DNA from: Terasakiispira papahanaumokuakeensis
GTDB lineage: Bacteria; Pseudomonadota; Gammaproteobacteria; Pseudomonadales; Halomonadaceae
Length of the DNA: 64,000 nucleotides
Assembly (NCBI RefSeq): GCF_001709345.1
Contig: NZ_MDTQ01000001.1
Coordinates: 248,001 to 312,000, forward strand
Reading direction: 5' to 3'
Shown: piece after piece, positions 34,853 to 44,580 of the stretch
Layout of the letters: each line of letters starts with the position of its first letter
Numbering within the stretch: position 1 is the stretch's first letter
The notes under the pieces: model-generated
What the model saw: only the letters and a program-made list of their open reading frames with translations
Database searches by the model: none
Told to the model about the DNA's origin: nothing
Translations under genes and position numbers: made by a program

Positions 34853-36239
34853 GGCCTAAATCGCTGACATCAAGGTGGCTGTCAATGCGCTGTAAGGCGT
34901 GTTTGAAGCGTTTTTGAATGGCATTCAGCGCTTGCTGAGTTTTCCCTTCAAATCGCAACACCAGCACAGGGGTTGTGTTTGAGGCGCGACATAGCCCCCA
35001 GCCATCTTCATAGTCTACCCTAATCCCATCAATCGTGGTTTTTTGTCCTTCCCCAAAGTCGCCTTCTCGGGCGAGACGCTCGACCAGCGCGAACTTTTGT
35101 TCATCCGTGACGGCGATATTGATCTCAGGTGTGCTTTGTGCGCTGGGAAAGTGATCGAAGAAGGTGTCGGCATCATCGGGCTGTGCGGCGAGAATTTCGA
35201 GCAATCGGGCTGCCGCATAGAGGCCATCATCAAAACCATACCAGCGTTCTTTAAAGAAAATGTGACCGCTCATTTCCCCAGCTAAGGCCGCTTGTGTTTC
35301 TTTCATTCGGGCTTTGATTAATGAGTGTCCTGTGCGCCACATTTCAGGCTGTCCGCCCGCACGCTGAATGACCTCTGCCAGCTGGCCTGTGCATTTGACA
35401 TCAAAGATGATACGAGCCCCGGGGTTATGCTGTAGCAAGGCTTCACTAAAGGCCATCATGAGGCGGTCTGGGTAGATGAGCTGGCCTTTAGGTGTGATCA
35501 CTCCGACGCGATCCCCGTCGCCATCAAAAGCGAGCCCGATATCGGCGCCGGTCTCTTGAACCGTACGGATCAAATCCTTCAAATTTTCGGGCTTGCCCGG
35601 GTCGGGGTGGTGATGAGGGAAGTGGCCATCAATATCGGTAAATAATGGAGTCATCTGCATCCCCAGATCCTGAATCAGGGCTGGGGCTAACTCACCTGTA
35701 ACGCCATTGCCGCAATCGACAACCACCTTCAGTGGGCGTGCAGGTCGGACGTCGTCTAGAATGCGCTTCAAATAGGCTTCACGGACATCGGTTGTACTCT
35801 GCTCACCTTCACCTTCAACCAGATTGTGCTCGATAATGCGCTGATACAGGGCCGTAATGGCATCGCCTGACAAGGTTTCACCGGCTAAGACAATTTTAAA
35901 GCCATTATAGTCGGGCGGATTATGGCTTCCGGTGACCATGACACCTGAGGTCGTCCCCTCCAATATGTGAGTCGCAAAATACAAGGTGGGGGTTGGCACC
36001 ATACCGATATCGATGACGTGGCGGCCGCTGCGGCGTAAGCCGGTGATCAACGCTTGGCTCATATCTGGCCCAGAGAGGCGACCGTCGCGAGCGACGATAA
36101 TGGTATCTTCGCCGCGTGCGGCCGCTTCGGAGCCAATGGATTGGCCAATTTGAATCACGATCTCAGTGGTCAGTGTTTGTCCCACAATGCCGCGAATATC
36201 ATAAGCACGAAAGATGGAGGCCGGGATTGAAGTCGTCAT
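34845..36239 (-). CDS. algC: Phosphomannomutase/phosphoglucomutase
   Basis: 464 residues of the alpha-D-phosphohexomutase family with the phosphoserine loop VTGSHNPPDYNG (Ser near 105), the metal loop DGDGDR, the sugar-binding GEMSGH segment and the C-terminal phosphate loop RASNTTPVLVLRFEG. The enzyme interconverts hexose 6- and 1-phosphates for exopolysaccharide and lipopolysaccharide precursors, here placed beside dut and argB as in pseudomonads. ATG 36239 is used, with AGG about 7 bp upstream; a TTG two codons earlier is in frame. Cytoplasmic. Confidence 0.95.
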   Translation of the reverse strand: MTTSIPASIFRAYDIRGIVGQTLTTEIVIQIGQSIGSEAAARGEDTIIVARDGRLSGPDMSQALITGLRRSGRHVIDIGMVPTPTLYFATHILEGTTSGVMVTGSHNPPDYNGFKIVLAGETLSGDAITALYQRIIEHNLVEGEGEQSTTDVREAYLKRILDDVRPARPLKVVVDCGNGVTGELAPALIQDLGMQMTPLFTDIDGHFPHHHPDPGKPENLKDLIRTVQETGADIGLAFDGDGDRVGVITPKGQLIYPDRLMMAFSEALLQHNPGARIIFDVKCTGQLAEVIQRAGGQPEMWRTGHSLIKARMKETQAALAGEMSGHIFFKERWYGFDDGLYAAARLLEILAAQPDDADTFFDHFPSAQSTPEINIAVTDEQKFALVERLAREGDFGEGQKTTIDGIRVDYEDGWGLCRASNTTPVLVLRFEGKTQQALNAIQKRFKHALQRIDSHLDVSDLGHD

Positions 36240-36387
36240 GGGCAACCTGTATGTGTGTGAATCCTGTCGGTGTGCGAATCTTGCGCTTGTGCAAATTTTG
36301 TACTTGTGAGAACCCCTAATGCCCTGCGTCTTTTCAACGGAATCAAGATTGACGAGGGCGACTAAAAGCCATCATAAGGGGGGATCT

Positions 36388-36849
36388 TTAATGCCGTCCT
36401 GAACTGCCGAAGCCACCTGCTCCTCGTTGGCTGTCTTCAAATGCTTCGACCACTTGAAGCTCCGCCTGGACGACAGGCACCAGTATATATTGCGCTAACC
36501 GTTCTCCCGGCTCTAGGGTGAAGGTGGATTGGCCTCTATTCCAGACAGAGATCATGAGTTCACCTTGGTAGTCTGAATCGATCAGCCCAACTAAGTTGCC
36601 CAATACAATGCCATGTTTATGTCCTAAGCCAGAGCGAGGCAGAATCATGCCCGCTAAAGACGGATCTTGGATATGAATGGCGAGACCCGTTTTAACCAGT
36701 GTGGTTTCGCCGGGAGCGAGTGTTAAGGGGTGATCCAGCAGTGCACGCAAATCCATGCCGGCAGAACCTTCTGTGGCATAACTGGGCATGGGAATCTCAT
36801 GGCCGATGCGTGAATCTAGGACTTTAACGGCCAGTTGCGGACGATTCAT
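36388..36849 (-). CDS. dut: dUTP diphosphatase
   Basis: 153 residues, the usual length for trimeric dUTPase. The five motifs are visible: [17 protein letters not shown] (with the SGL core), [11 protein letters not shown] (catalytic Asp), RLAQYILVP and the C-terminal [11 protein letters not shown] that closes over the active site. It converts dUTP to dUMP and keeps uracil out of DNA. The start is set at 36849, behind a GGAGACC ribosome-binding site; an earlier in-frame ATG adds 21 residues not found in the family. Downstream of coaBC by 70 bp. Confidence 0.97.
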   Translation of the reverse strand: MNRPQLAVKVLDSRIGHEIPMPSYATEGSAGMDLRALLDHPLTLAPGETTLVKTGLAIHIQDPSLAGMILPRSGLGHKHGIVLGNLVGLIDSDYQGELMISVWNRGQSTFTLEPGERLAQYILVPVVQAELQVVEAFEDSQRGAGGFGSSGRH

Positions 36850-36919
36850 TACAGGGGGTCTCCGTGATCGGATAACATCAGTATTAAAGTGAGTCGTGTG
36901 CGATTTGGGCACAAGCGCG

Positions 36920-38254
36920 TCACGATGAGTGGTGTTGATCGTACAGTGATATGAGCTGTTGGATCAGGGTGTCACTCAATGCGGCTTTGCTCGCTTGGGG
37001 GAGGGGCTGACGTATGATGTGCTCTCCCCGGCGTGATAGTAAGGTGACTCTGTTTTCATCGCTGCCAAACCCTATTGTGGGGTCTGAGACATCATTAGCC
37101 ACAATGGCGTTCAGTTTTTTGCGTATCAGCTTGTCTTCGGCATAGGCTTCGACATCTTGTGTTTCCGCCGCAAAGCCCACCACAAACTTGGCCTGACCCC
37201 GTGCTGCAGCAGTGGCGATAATATCGGGGTTTTTGACTAAGTGTAAGGTCAGCTCATCACCATTTTGAGACTGTTTTTTGATCTTATGTTCAGCCACTGT
37301 CGCGGCACGATAATCGGCGACGGCAGCACAACCAATCAGCATGTGGGTTGACGGTAGTGCTTTGAGTACGGCATCCAACATTTGCTCTGCAGTATCCACA
37401 TCCAGTCGAGTAACGCCTTCCGGTGTAGGTAAATGAACCGGGCCGGAAATTAAAGTGACATCCGCCCCTTGTTGCACTGCCGCTTCGGCTAGAGCAAACC
37501 CCATTTTCCCTGAGCTGTGATTGGATAAGTACCGGACCGGGTCCAGAGGTTCACGCGTGGGTCCTGCGGTGATGGTGATTCGCAGTTTGTCGCGGGTTTG
37601 GTCGACATTATCTTGAACGGTGGCTTGCGAGGAAGCACATGATAATCGCGTTTGGTGCCCCCCTGTTGTGGGGGAGGAGGCTTGCGCATAGTGGTGTTGG
37701 AGATGTGCTACCAGGGCCTCAGGTTCTGGCATGCGCCCGGAACCGGTATCACCGCAAGCTTGCAGTCCCGCCTCAGGTTGAATCAGGTGATAACCCAGGG
37801 TGGATAAGGTGGCCTGATTGCGTTGTGTCGCAGGGTGTGCCCACATGGCTTGATTCATCGCCGGTGCCACCCAGATGTCGGCTTGTGTGGCCAGGCAGAG
37901 GGTGGTGAGGAGGTCATCGGCCAGCCCTGCGGCTAACTTGGCCATGACGTCGGCGGTTGTGGGTGCGATCAGGATAATCTCTGCCCAGCGGGCCAGTTCA
38001 ATATGCCCCATACCGGCTTCTGCTTCTGGGTTTAACAGGTGTTCGTGAGGCTGATGTCCTGTCAATGCCTGAAACGTGAGCGGCTGGATAAAGGCCTTAG
38101 CGCCGGCGGTCATGACGACGCGGACTTCCGCTCCGGCCCGAATCAAGGCTCGTGCTAATACGGCACTCTTGTAAGCGGCAATACCGCCGCTGACGCCTAA
38201 AAGTAGGCGTCGCCCTTGAAGCGCTGACTTGCAGTTCATGTCGTGACCTGTCAT
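36920..38254 (-). CDS. coaBC: Bifunctional phosphopantothenoylcysteine decarboxylase/synthetase
   Basis: About 444 residues. The N-terminal CoaC flavoprotein ([30 protein letters not shown] with the catalytic His, APAMNQAMW) decarboxylates 4'-phosphopantothenoylcysteine. The C-terminal CoaB domain ([34 protein letters not shown]) makes that substrate with CTP. Both steps lie on the coenzyme A pathway. Start 38254 has AGGA about 8 bp upstream; 38239 is a second option and a far upstream in-frame start is unlikely. It is divergent from radC and first in the coaBC-dut-algC-argB run. Confidence 0.96.
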   Translation of the reverse strand: MTGHDMNCKSALQGRRLLLGVSGGIAAYKSAVLARALIRAGAEVRVVMTAGAKAFIQPLTFQALTGHQPHEHLLNPEAEAGMGHIELARWAEIILIAPTTADVMAKLAAGLADDLLTTLCLATQADIWVAPAMNQAMWAHPATQRNQATLSTLGYHLIQPEAGLQACGDTGSGRMPEPEALVAHLQHHYAQASSPTTGGHQTRLSCASSQATVQDNVDQTRDKLRITITAGPTREPLDPVRYLSNHSSGKMGFALAEAAVQQGADVTLISGPVHLPTPEGVTRLDVDTAEQMLDAVLKALPSTHMLIGCAAVADYRAATVAEHKIKKQSQNGDELTLHLVKNPDIIATAAARGQAKFVVGFAAETQDVEAYAEDKLIRKKLNAIVANDVSDPTIGFGSDENRVTLLSRRGEHIIRQPLPQASKAALSDTLIQQLISLYDQHHSS

Positions 38255-38401
38255 GAATAATTCCTGGCTGGGAAAGCCGCTTAACCTTATCACTGGACAA
38301 GGTTGGCTGCCATGTGTTGTCACATGGTCGGTATCGCGCCATGCACATTACTCAGTGCGATATCTAGATTCAATGGGATATTGGAGCTCAAGGAGGAGCT
38401 T

Positions 38402-39076
38402 ATGGGGATTCGAGATTGGCCTGAGGGTGAGCGCCCTCGAGAAAAATTATTGCAACTCGGTGCTGAGGCTTTGTCTGATGCCGAGTTGCTGGCTATTTTT
38501 CTACGTACTGGTGTCGTGGGGTTGTCGGCGGTGGATTTAGCTCGCCAGCTATTGTCCCGTTTTGATGGTTTACGTGCTTTGTTGACCTCTTCGCAACAAC
38601 AATTTTGTGCTGAGCATGGGCTGGGACCGGCCAAGTATGTTCAGCTTCAGGCCGTGCTGGAAATGTCTCGGCGTCATCTCGCTGCTGAGCTGAATCGTGC
38701 CGAGGCGTTGCGCAACCCTGCGGCGGCCGGTGATTTCTTTAAAGCGAAATTAAGAGATTTGCCCCACGAAGTATTTGCGATGCTGCTGCTCGATAATCAA
38801 CATCGTGTTTTACATTACGAAACGTTATTTCGAGGGACTTTGGATGGTGCCAGTGTTCACCCACGAGAAGTGGTTAAGCTGGTCTTAGCGCATAATGCCG
38901 CTGCAGTGATTGTGGCTCATAACCATCCTTCGGGTGTGCGTGAGCCCAGTCGTGCGGATTTGACGATCACGCGTCAGTTGAAAGAGGCTCTTGCACTGAT
39001 TGAGGTGCGATTACTGGATCACTTGTTGATTGCAGATGGCGAACCAGTATCCTTTGCCACCCAAGGCTTGCTATAA
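38402..39076 (+). CDS. radC: RadC-family JAB/MPN protein
   Basis: 224 residues. An N-terminal helix-hairpin-helix region ([27 protein letters not shown]) is followed by the MPN/JAMM domain with E123, the HxHPSG motif (H173, H175, S177) and D186, so the zinc-binding set is complete. RadC was first linked to repair, but its role is unsettled. The start 38402 has a strong AAGGAGG ribosome-binding site; an upstream start would add 33 unrelated residues. It lies between coaBC (divergent) and rpmB. Confidence 0.95.
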   Translation: MGIRDWPEGERPREKLLQLGAEALSDAELLAIFLRTGVVGLSAVDLARQLLSRFDGLRALLTSSQQQFCAEHGLGPAKYVQLQAVLEMSRRHLAAELNRAEALRNPAAAGDFFKAKLRDLPHEVFAMLLLDNQHRVLHYETLFRGTLDGASVHPREVVKLVLAHNAAAVIVAHNHPSGVREPSRADLTITRQLKEALALIEVRLLDHLLIADGEPVSFATQGLL

Positions 39077-39269
39077 TGCCCGGGAATTTACATTTTTGCT
39101 TGCGGGGCGACTTGCCCGGCGGGCGGCTTTTTGCTATAACATGCCGCCTTTCTGGTAGGGGGTAACGGCTAACGCCTCGCCATGCTGCCGGTCTGCCCCG
39201 AAAGTGCTCATTTTTGAGCATTCATTGTCTGGAATATCACGCCATAGCGAGCGGCTGGAGGCTTAATCA

Positions 39270-39506
39270 ATGTCCATGGTTTGTCAGGTGACCGGTAAGC
39301 GCCCGATCACTGGTAATAATGTATCTCACTCGAATCGCAAAACGCGTCGTCGTTTTTCGCCGAATCTGCACACCCACCGTTTTTGGGTTGAAGCAGAAAA
39401 GCGTTTCGTAAAACTGCGCGTATCCACTAAAGGTCTGCGCATTATCGATAAGCAGGGTATCGAAGCCGTGCTGAATGATATTCGTAAGCGCGGTGAGCGC
39501 GTCTAA
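39270..39506 (+). CDS. rpmB: 50S ribosomal protein L28
   Basis: 78 residues that match bacterial L28 ([30 protein letters not shown], ending IRKRGERV) at full length. It carries only one Cys and so is the non-zinc form. The rpmG gene follows after 53 bp, and mutM later, as in E. coli. The upstream gap contains GGCGGC/GCCGCC (39122-39148) around a TATAAC -10-like element, possibly the operon promoter region. Confidence 0.97.
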   Translation: MSMVCQVTGKRPITGNNVSHSNRKTRRRFSPNLHTHRFWVEAEKRFVKLRVSTKGLRIIDKQGIEAVLNDIRKRGERV

Positions 39507-39559
39507 GACGTCGCTGCCTTTGCTATTCGATTGACGCAACCGACCCAGGAGAGTGAGTC

Positions 39560-39715
39560 ATGCGCGAGAAGATCAAACTGGTATCTAGTGCCGGTACAGG
39601 TCATTTTTACACGACGATGAAAAACCGTCGTAATACCCCGGAAAAACTTGAGCGTAACAAATACGATCCCGTTGTACGTAAGGTCGTGGCTTATAAAGAA
39701 GCCAAGATCAAGTAA
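39560..39715 (+). CDS. rpmG: 50S ribosomal protein L33
   Basis: A 51-residue basic protein: [19 protein letters not shown] at the start, then [11 protein letters not shown] and [18 protein letters not shown] at the end. There are no cysteines, so this is the zinc-free form typical of gammaproteobacteria. The start has AGGAGAG about 7 bp upstream. It follows rpmB in the normal order. Confidence 0.97.
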   Translation: MREKIKLVSSAGTGHFYTTMKNRRNTPEKLERNKYDPVVRKVVAYKEAKIK

Positions 39716-40055
39716 TTTGGCGCCACCATTGGGTGGCGTTAAATGATGATCTGGCGAGGCAATTGTCTATTAATGATAAGGTTTTATCTGTATTAGGTTG
39801 ACCTTGCAATTAATCGGCTCTTGCAAGCTTGAGTGGCGGTATTAAAAAGCCCAGCACGGCAACGTGCTGGGCTTTTTTCTGTGCTTAAATGTCTTGCCAT
39901 TGCCGGTGATGCGGCGTCTGCCATTGAAGGTCAGTTATAGGTCAGTCATTGAAGATGCAAGCCCTGGCGATAAACCCTTGTGAAGACTAAAACGCTTGAA
40001 GATTAAGTACGCGGTATGCTTAATTTCGAGCTTTCATGTGTCCTGAGTAGCCGAT
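39716..40055. other. Spacer between rpmG and mutM
   Basis: A 340-bp gap. A small hairpin, GCCACC/GGTGGC, follows rpmG by a few bases, and the strong terminator at 39844-39878 lies in the middle. The rest presumably carries the mutM promoter; nothing else is recognised. Confidence 0.5.
39844..39878 (+). terminator. Terminator of the rpmB-rpmG unit
   Basis: AAAAAGCCCAGCACG and CGTGCTGGGCTTTTTT form a long stem closed by four bases, with T6. The A-run on the left also permits termination on the other strand. Confidence 0.92.
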
Positions 40056-40871
40056 ATGCCTGAGTTACCTGAAGTAGAAACGACTCGACGCGGTTTAGCC
40101 CCTTATGCGGAGCAACAGGTGATTGAGCGCGTGACGGTGCGCCAGCCAAAGCTGCGCTGGCCTATCCCCGATAACCTCTCTTCTTTGATTGAGGGGCAGT
40201 GTATTGGAGCGCTGTTTAGACGCGCCAAGTACCTGTTGATGCCGGTTGCAGAAGGGCATCTGCTATGGCATCTCGGGATGTCCGGAAGTTTACGTTTAGT
40301 GTCTCCCGAGACACCGCTGCGTAAGCATGACCATGTCGAGCTCTTGCTGAGCAATGGTTATGCCCTGCGTTATCATGATCCGCGCCGTTTTGGCGCCTTG
40401 TTATGGTTGCAGGGTGACCCTATGGCCGATAAGCGGATTGCATCGCTCGGCCCTGAACCATTAGGCGCAGAACTGACGGGGGCGTATTTGTATCAGCAAT
40501 CTCGGGGCCGAAAGACTGCAGTCAAAAACTTCATTATGGATAATGCGGTTGTGGTCGGGGTGGGGAATATCTATGCCACTGAGGCTTTATTTATAGCGGG
40601 TATTGATCCTCGAAGAGCTGCTGGTCGTATTAGCTTGTCACGCTATGAAGCCTTAACCGGCGCAATTCAGCAGGTGTTGGCCCAAGCGATTGAGGTTGGA
40701 GGGACAACCTTACGAGATTTTGTCGGTAGTGATGGGGCTGCGGGCTATTTCGCGCAGCAATTGCGTGTCTATGGGCGAGCGGGTGAAGCTTGTCGGGAGT
40801 GTCAGACGACCTTGAAAAACATTCGTTTAGGCCAGCGTGCCAGTGTCTTTTGTCCCCACTGTCAGCACTAG
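40056..40871 (+). CDS. mutM: Formamidopyrimidine-DNA glycosylase
   Basis: 271 residues of the Fpg family that excises 8-oxoguanine and formamidopyrimidines. The catalytic N-terminus PELPEVE (P2, E3) is intact, as are the helix-two-turn-helix region ([22 protein letters not shown]) and the C-terminal zinc finger [11 protein letters not shown]...CPHC. The place after rpmG matches E. coli order. The preceding terminator means mutM probably has its own promoter. Confidence 0.97.
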   Translation: MPELPEVETTRRGLAPYAEQQVIERVTVRQPKLRWPIPDNLSSLIEGQCIGALFRRAKYLLMPVAEGHLLWHLGMSGSLRLVSPETPLRKHDHVELLLSNGYALRYHDPRRFGALLWLQGDPMADKRIASLGPEPLGAELTGAYLYQQSRGRKTAVKNFIMDNAVVVGVGNIYATEALFIAGIDPRRAAGRISLSRYEALTGAIQQVLAQAIEVGGTTLRDFVGSDGAAGYFAQQLRVYGRAGEACRECQTTLKNIRLGQRASVFCPHCQH

Positions 40872-40930
40872 ACTTCTGTTACAATCGCGCCATGCGGTCA
40901 ATCGGATCATCATCGAATAAAGGGCCTATT

Positions 40931-41299
40931 GTGAGTTATTTGCTGTTAAAAAACCTGCATTTATTGGGTGTCGGGGCGAGTGTCGCGCTTTTTTTGACAC
41001 GAGGTGTTTGTGCGCAATTGAATGTCAGTTGGGTTCAGGCGGCCTGGGCTCGAATAGCGTCTCATATCAGCCATACTTTTTTACTCTTGATGGCCTTGTT
41101 GATGTGCTATCAACTGAATATGTGGCCTTTGTATAACAGTGCCTGGTTGACGGCCAAACTGATCGGTTTGATTGTGTATATCGTATTGGCAACGCTGGCC
41201 ATTAAACGTCAGCGAGGTTGGGCATTTGGCCTGGGATTTCTGTGTTTGATGTACATTGCAGGTGTTGCGTTTAGTAAATCACCTTGGGTGGTGATGTGA
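40931..41299 (+). CDS. SirB2-family membrane protein
   Basis: About 122 residues with four hydrophobic helices: YLLLKNLHLLGVGASVALFL, the SHISHTFLLLMALLMCY segment with the family's paired His, LIGLIVYIVLATLAIKR and a last helix ending near MYIAGVAFSKSP. SirB2-type proteins are small membrane proteins of unknown function. GTG 40931 is preferred, with AAAGGG 7 bp upstream, because the protein then starts just before the first helix; ATG 40892 is in frame but lacks a site. It begins 60 bp after mutM in the same direction. Confidence 0.8.
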   Translation: MSYLLLKNLHLLGVGASVALFLTRGVCAQLNVSWVQAAWARIASHISHTFLLLMALLMCYQLNMWPLYNSAWLTAKLIGLIVYIVLATLAIKRQRGWAFGLGFLCLMYIAGVAFSKSPWVVM

Positions 41300-41386
41300 C
41301 TGATCTGACCGTACGGTTCCGGTGCTGGCTATTATCCTGCATCATCCAGAGCCAACGTTTGTCAGCCGGGTAATCAAGGAGAGGGT

Positions 41387-41917
41387 ATGCAGGTTGCTTA
41401 TCGCTGGAGCCGTGCTCAGTTTGTGCGGGCCAGCCTTTATGACTATGAGTTAGGGCCTAATAGTCGCCGCCGCAAGGTGGTCACCATGGTGGTGATTATT
41501 GCGATTCTTGGGACCTTGGGCTTGAATTATGCCCATCGAGGGTTTGCTCAGTCAGATCTTGTGCTCGTGGCCGTGGGGTTATTGTGGTACGCCATGCGTG
41601 GCAAACTTCTCGCTTGGTCGTTCCGGCGAGCATTTGATCGTGCGCAAAGTACGCCGATGTCACTTCAGTTTGACCTCAGCGAAGATGAGCTGGCGACAAC
41701 GGTGAATGATCAAACGAACCGTATGCCATGGTCCCAGCTCAAGCGGGTGGTTCGGACGCCTGAAGGTTTTTTATTATACCCAGGGCCTATGTGGTTGCCT
41801 GTGGCCCATTTGCAGGGTGAAGCGTCAGCTGAACAGATGGCTGCGCTTTTGCAACGTAAAGTCGACGATTATCAGGATCGTCAGCACCATAAGCTTAAAT
41901 TAAAGGATGACGATTGA
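41387..41917 (+). CDS. YcxB-like membrane protein
   Basis: 176 residues. After a basic start it has two hydrophobic segments (VVTMVVIIAILGTLGLNY, LVLVAVGLLWYAMRG), then a soluble part with VNDQTNRMPWSQLKRVVRTPEGFLLYPGPMWLPV, the pattern of the YcxB C-terminal domain. Function unknown. The stop lies one base before the gcvH start, so the two genes are probably co-transcribed. The ribosome-binding site (AAGGAGAGG) is strong. Confidence 0.75.
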   Translation: MQVAYRWSRAQFVRASLYDYELGPNSRRRKVVTMVVIIAILGTLGLNYAHRGFAQSDLVLVAVGLLWYAMRGKLLAWSFRRAFDRAQSTPMSLQFDLSEDELATTVNDQTNRMPWSQLKRVVRTPEGFLLYPGPMWLPVAHLQGEASAEQMAALLQRKVDDYQDRQHHKLKLKDDD

Positions 41918-41918
41918 G

Positions 41919-42308
41919 ATGAGTGCTTCTTTGCCGACTGACCGACGTTTTTCTGAGACCCATCAATGGGCTCGGTTACAGGATGATGGACTGATTCAGG
42001 TGGGGATTACTGATCATGCCCAAGAAGCGTTAGGTGATGTTGTTTTTGTTGAATTGCCCCAACAGGGCCAATTGTTGGAGGCGGGTCTCTCTTTCTGCAC
42101 GATTGAGTCGGTCAAGACCGCATCGGATGTTCATGCGCCTGTATCGGGTGAAATTGTGTCAGTGAACGAGTCGTTGGATGATGAGCCTGAAGCCTTAAAT
42201 GATGCTCCTTGGGAGACTTGGCTTGTGGTGGTGAAGGCCGAGCATCCAGAAGAGGCGATGAGCGCCTTGATGGACACTTCAACTTATCAGTCGGTTTTGG
42301 ACGACTGA
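41919..42308 (+). CDS. gcvH: Glycine cleavage system H protein
   Basis: 129 residues of the lipoyl-carrier protein of the glycine cleavage complex. The lipoylation lysine is K66 in ESVKTASD, and SETHQWARL, DHAQEALGDVVFVELP, SGEIVSVNESL match the family. It would shuttle the aminomethyl arm between GcvP, GcvT and the dihydrolipoamide dehydrogenase. gcvT and gcvP are not in this window, so this is an isolated gcvH, and the arrangement inside a run of small hypothetical genes is unusual. ATG 41919 is used, with GGATGAC upstream; an earlier ATG at 41907 has too close a site. Confidence 0.94.
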   Translation: MSASLPTDRRFSETHQWARLQDDGLIQVGITDHAQEALGDVVFVELPQQGQLLEAGLSFCTIESVKTASDVHAPVSGEIVSVNESLDDEPEALNDAPWETWLVVVKAEHPEEAMSALMDTSTYQSVLDD

Positions 42309-42317
42309 GACGTACCG

Positions 42318-42656
42318 ATGGCGTACGCCCGTATTTTTGCGCATCACGATACGTTATTACTCGGGCATTTGCATAATCTGCTTAAGCAAGCCGGGATTCC
42401 TTGTGAGATGAGGAATCTCTGGCTTGCTGGCGGTGCCGGTGATTTGCCTTTGGGTGAGTGTGAACCTGAACTTTGGGTGAGTGACCACAATCAGGTTAGG
42501 GCAATCCAATTAATTCACACTGAACTGTATACACCGTTACCGGCATGGCCTCAATGGTGTTGTGAACAATGTGGTGAATGGAATGAGGGCCAGTTTGCCG
42601 TCTGTTGGCAGTGTGAAGCCCCTTGTCCATTGCCGCCCCCTACCGATGGCGACTGA
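42318..42656 (+). CDS. DUF2007 protein with C-terminal zinc finger
   Basis: 112 residues. The N-terminal half (ARIFAHHDTLLLGHLHNLLKQAGIPCEMRN, PELWVSDHNQVRAIQLI) is the DUF2007 type of small alpha/beta domain. The C-terminal part, WCCEQCGEWNEGQFAVCWQC, is a four-cysteine zinc finger of RanBP2 style. Function is unknown; the family is labelled signal-transducing without much evidence. It starts 9 bp after gcvH and is probably in the same transcript. Confidence 0.78.
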   Translation: MAYARIFAHHDTLLLGHLHNLLKQAGIPCEMRNLWLAGGAGDLPLGECEPELWVSDHNQVRAIQLIHTELYTPLPAWPQWCCEQCGEWNEGQFAVCWQCEAPCPLPPPTDGD

Positions 42657-42684
42657 GTCACTCGCCTTGCAGTGGAGTTGACCC

Positions 42685-43137
42685 ATGCTTGACTGGGATT
42701 TGTCTGACCCTTTTGTTTTGCCTCTCACGGTTATGCCTGATGCGATTGATGATTATCAGCATGTCAATAATGCGGAATATGTGCGCTGGTTGGAACAAAT
42801 CAGTTGGGCTCACTCGGCTGCATTAGGACTTGATCTCAAGCGTTATCAAGCGCTGGATCGGGCGATGGCCGTTGTGCGTCATGAGATTGATTACTTAGCT
42901 GCAGCCCGTGAGGGTGAACAGTTGATGTTAGCCACTTGGATTGTGGACTGTGATGGTCGGCTTTCGCTTACTCGGCGTTTCCAGCTGCTGCGTTGTGAGG
43001 ATAAGCGCTGCCTGTTAAGAGGGCGGACGCGTTTTGCGTGCATTGAGCTCTCCAGTGGTCGACCAAGGCGAATGCCTGACGAGTTTACGCGTATTTATCG
43101 GCAGGCTTTATGCTCAGAGGAGGCCGGGCTTAAATGA
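42685..43137 (+). CDS. Acyl-CoA thioesterase, hotdog fold (4HBT)
   Basis: 150 residues of the 4HBT family. The active-site region DAIDDYQHVNNAEYVRWLE (Asp-x-x-x-His-x-N-N) matches YbgC/FadM-type thioesterases, and the strands HEIDYLAAAREGEQLMLATWI follow. It would hydrolyse acyl-CoA in the cytoplasm; the chain length is unknown. The ATG has GGAG about 9 bp upstream. The end overlaps the next gene by ATGA, indicating coupling. Confidence 0.88.
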   Translation: MLDWDLSDPFVLPLTVMPDAIDDYQHVNNAEYVRWLEQISWAHSAALGLDLKRYQALDRAMAVVRHEIDYLAAAREGEQLMLATWIVDCDGRLSLTRRFQLLRCEDKRCLLRGRTRFACIELSSGRPRRMPDEFTRIYRQALCSEEAGLK

Positions 43138-43955
43138 AGTCCAAGCGTTTGTTTTTATATCTTTCTCCTGGGCAGCTGGATGTGTTACGCCATGTGAGAT
43201 TGCATTTTCAACCGGTGAATGCACAGTTTGATCCTTTTGAGCAAAATGCTAAAACGATTGCCCGGCAATCTGTCCGAATTACTGATGCGGAGTTTGAAGC
43301 GGAACTGGACCGGCAATATAAAGCGCTTCCGCCTCAGATGGCGGGGCTTGTGTCGTTAGATTACTTCAAAGCTGAAGCGCGTAAGAAGCGAGCCAAAATA
43401 GAAAGTCAGATGAAGGCTAAGCGTCAAGGGAAGCCGCCCAAAATGCCCTCTTCTGCACCCTATGAGCAATTGATTCGTTTGCGTTTATTTGAGCGTGGGG
43501 ATAATCCACTATTGTGGGAGCGCTATGCGGATCGTCATCGTGGCTTGGTGCTTGAGTTTGATATGACACATCCTTGTTTTCGGCAAGGTAAACAGATTCT
43601 TAAGCCGGTTCAGTATGGGCAAGCGCGCCCTCGTGCAGATCATCCTGAACAACCCTTTCCAGCACTATTTCATCAGCCGGCAGAATATGCAGCAGAGAAA
43701 AGTTGGCTTTTAGTGCGCCCTCAGGAAGAAGCAAAAGCGGAGCATACCACCAGCACTGGGCGTCGTATTGCTCTGGTTCCCTTTGCCCCTCAGGCGTTGG
43801 TTTCCGTTATTTTGGGAGCAGGTGTGGATGCTGAGCTCAGCGATCAAGTCGATCGCATACTTCAATATGATATGCGTTATAAGCCTGGGCGCACTAAACG
43901 CCAAGCCATGCTCGATCCTGATCAGTTTAAATTACACCTAAAAAGTACGTTATAA
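43134..43955 (+). CDS. DUF2971-like protein
   Basis: 273 residues. Visible DUF2971-type features are an N-terminal segment with FDPFEQN (family NDPFE) and LWERYADRHRGLVLEFD (family WxHYAdxHxGxxLEF) in the middle. The insert between (~50-110) is rich in K, R and Q. No catalytic site is known for the family. Its start overlaps the thioesterase stop by four bases (ATGA). It closes a run of six co-oriented genes from 40931. Some DUF2971 proteins occur in phage-defence loci, but nothing here supports such a role. Confidence 0.72.
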   Translation: MKSKRLFLYLSPGQLDVLRHVRLHFQPVNAQFDPFEQNAKTIARQSVRITDAEFEAELDRQYKALPPQMAGLVSLDYFKAEARKKRAKIESQMKAKRQGKPPKMPSSAPYEQLIRLRLFERGDNPLLWERYADRHRGLVLEFDMTHPCFRQGKQILKPVQYGQARPRADHPEQPFPALFHQPAEYAAEKSWLLVRPQEEAKAEHTTSTGRRIALVPFAPQALVSVILGAGVDAELSDQVDRILQYDMRYKPGRTKRQAMLDPDQFKLHLKSTL

Positions 43956-44098
43956 GGTGCTTTTTAGTGCGCCTTGGCGGCATGCCATGATTGCTGATGC
44001 TTTGTGAGCCGTGCTTGATTAGCACAAGACGACGAGTAATATGTCGAGCCGCCTCTCTCTATATTGATGCCTAGATATCGACCCTTGCTACGATTGAG

Positions 44099-44389
44099 TT
44101 ATTGGTTTTTATTCATTTGACTCGATTGCTGGCGTCGACGATAAAGCCCTCCCATCGTTAGCCCTAGCCCTAATAGTGATACCACTAAAAAACTGTTAAC
44201 GCCTAAGGGGTGGCGCTGGGCAAATGAGACGAAAGGCGCTTGGCTACCATCGTTCAGGCATGCCTGGGCGACATAATCGTAGCTCCCTCCCGCATATAAG
44301 CAGTCCAATGCTGCCTTGTAATCAAACCACCAAGCGAACATTAAGAGTAGGCCTGGTAGAACCAGCAGGGTGATACCGGCTTTCAGCAT
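44099..44389 (-). CDS. Small two-helix membrane protein, unknown
   Basis: 96 residues with an N-terminal hydrophobic helix (LLVLPGLLLMFAWWF), a short loop with two cysteines (ALDCLYAGGSYDYVAQACLND), and a second helix (NSFLVVSLLGLGLTMGGLY) before a basic tail. The two Cys in the loop would face the periplasm if the ends are inside, and could form a disulfide. I do not recognise a named family. It is on the minus strand, convergent with DUF2971. Confidence 0.6.
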   Translation of the reverse strand: MLKAGITLLVLPGLLLMFAWWFDYKAALDCLYAGGSYDYVAQACLNDGSQAPFVSFAQRHPLGVNSFLVVSLLGLGLTMGGLYRRRQQSSQMNKNQ

Positions 44390-44580
44390 GCGTGTAACTC
44401 CATCAGTGAAGTAGGGCTTTGTGGGGTATTACTTTATGGAGCGTCATCTCTGATTTCAAGCAAGGGGTTAACTGCTTGATCGGGCGGGCTGATGGTTGTT
44501 GTGTTGTAAATAAGAGACGTTTTAAAAAATGGTCTAAAGTGCGCAAAATAGAGCTACATTTAAATAAAGGAGCGTGAGTT

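Noticed and set aside
43134-43955. DUF2971-like gene considered as part of a phage-defence locus
   Set aside because: It is coupled to a thioesterase in a housekeeping-like run, with no nuclease, ATPase, toxin or mobile-element genes.
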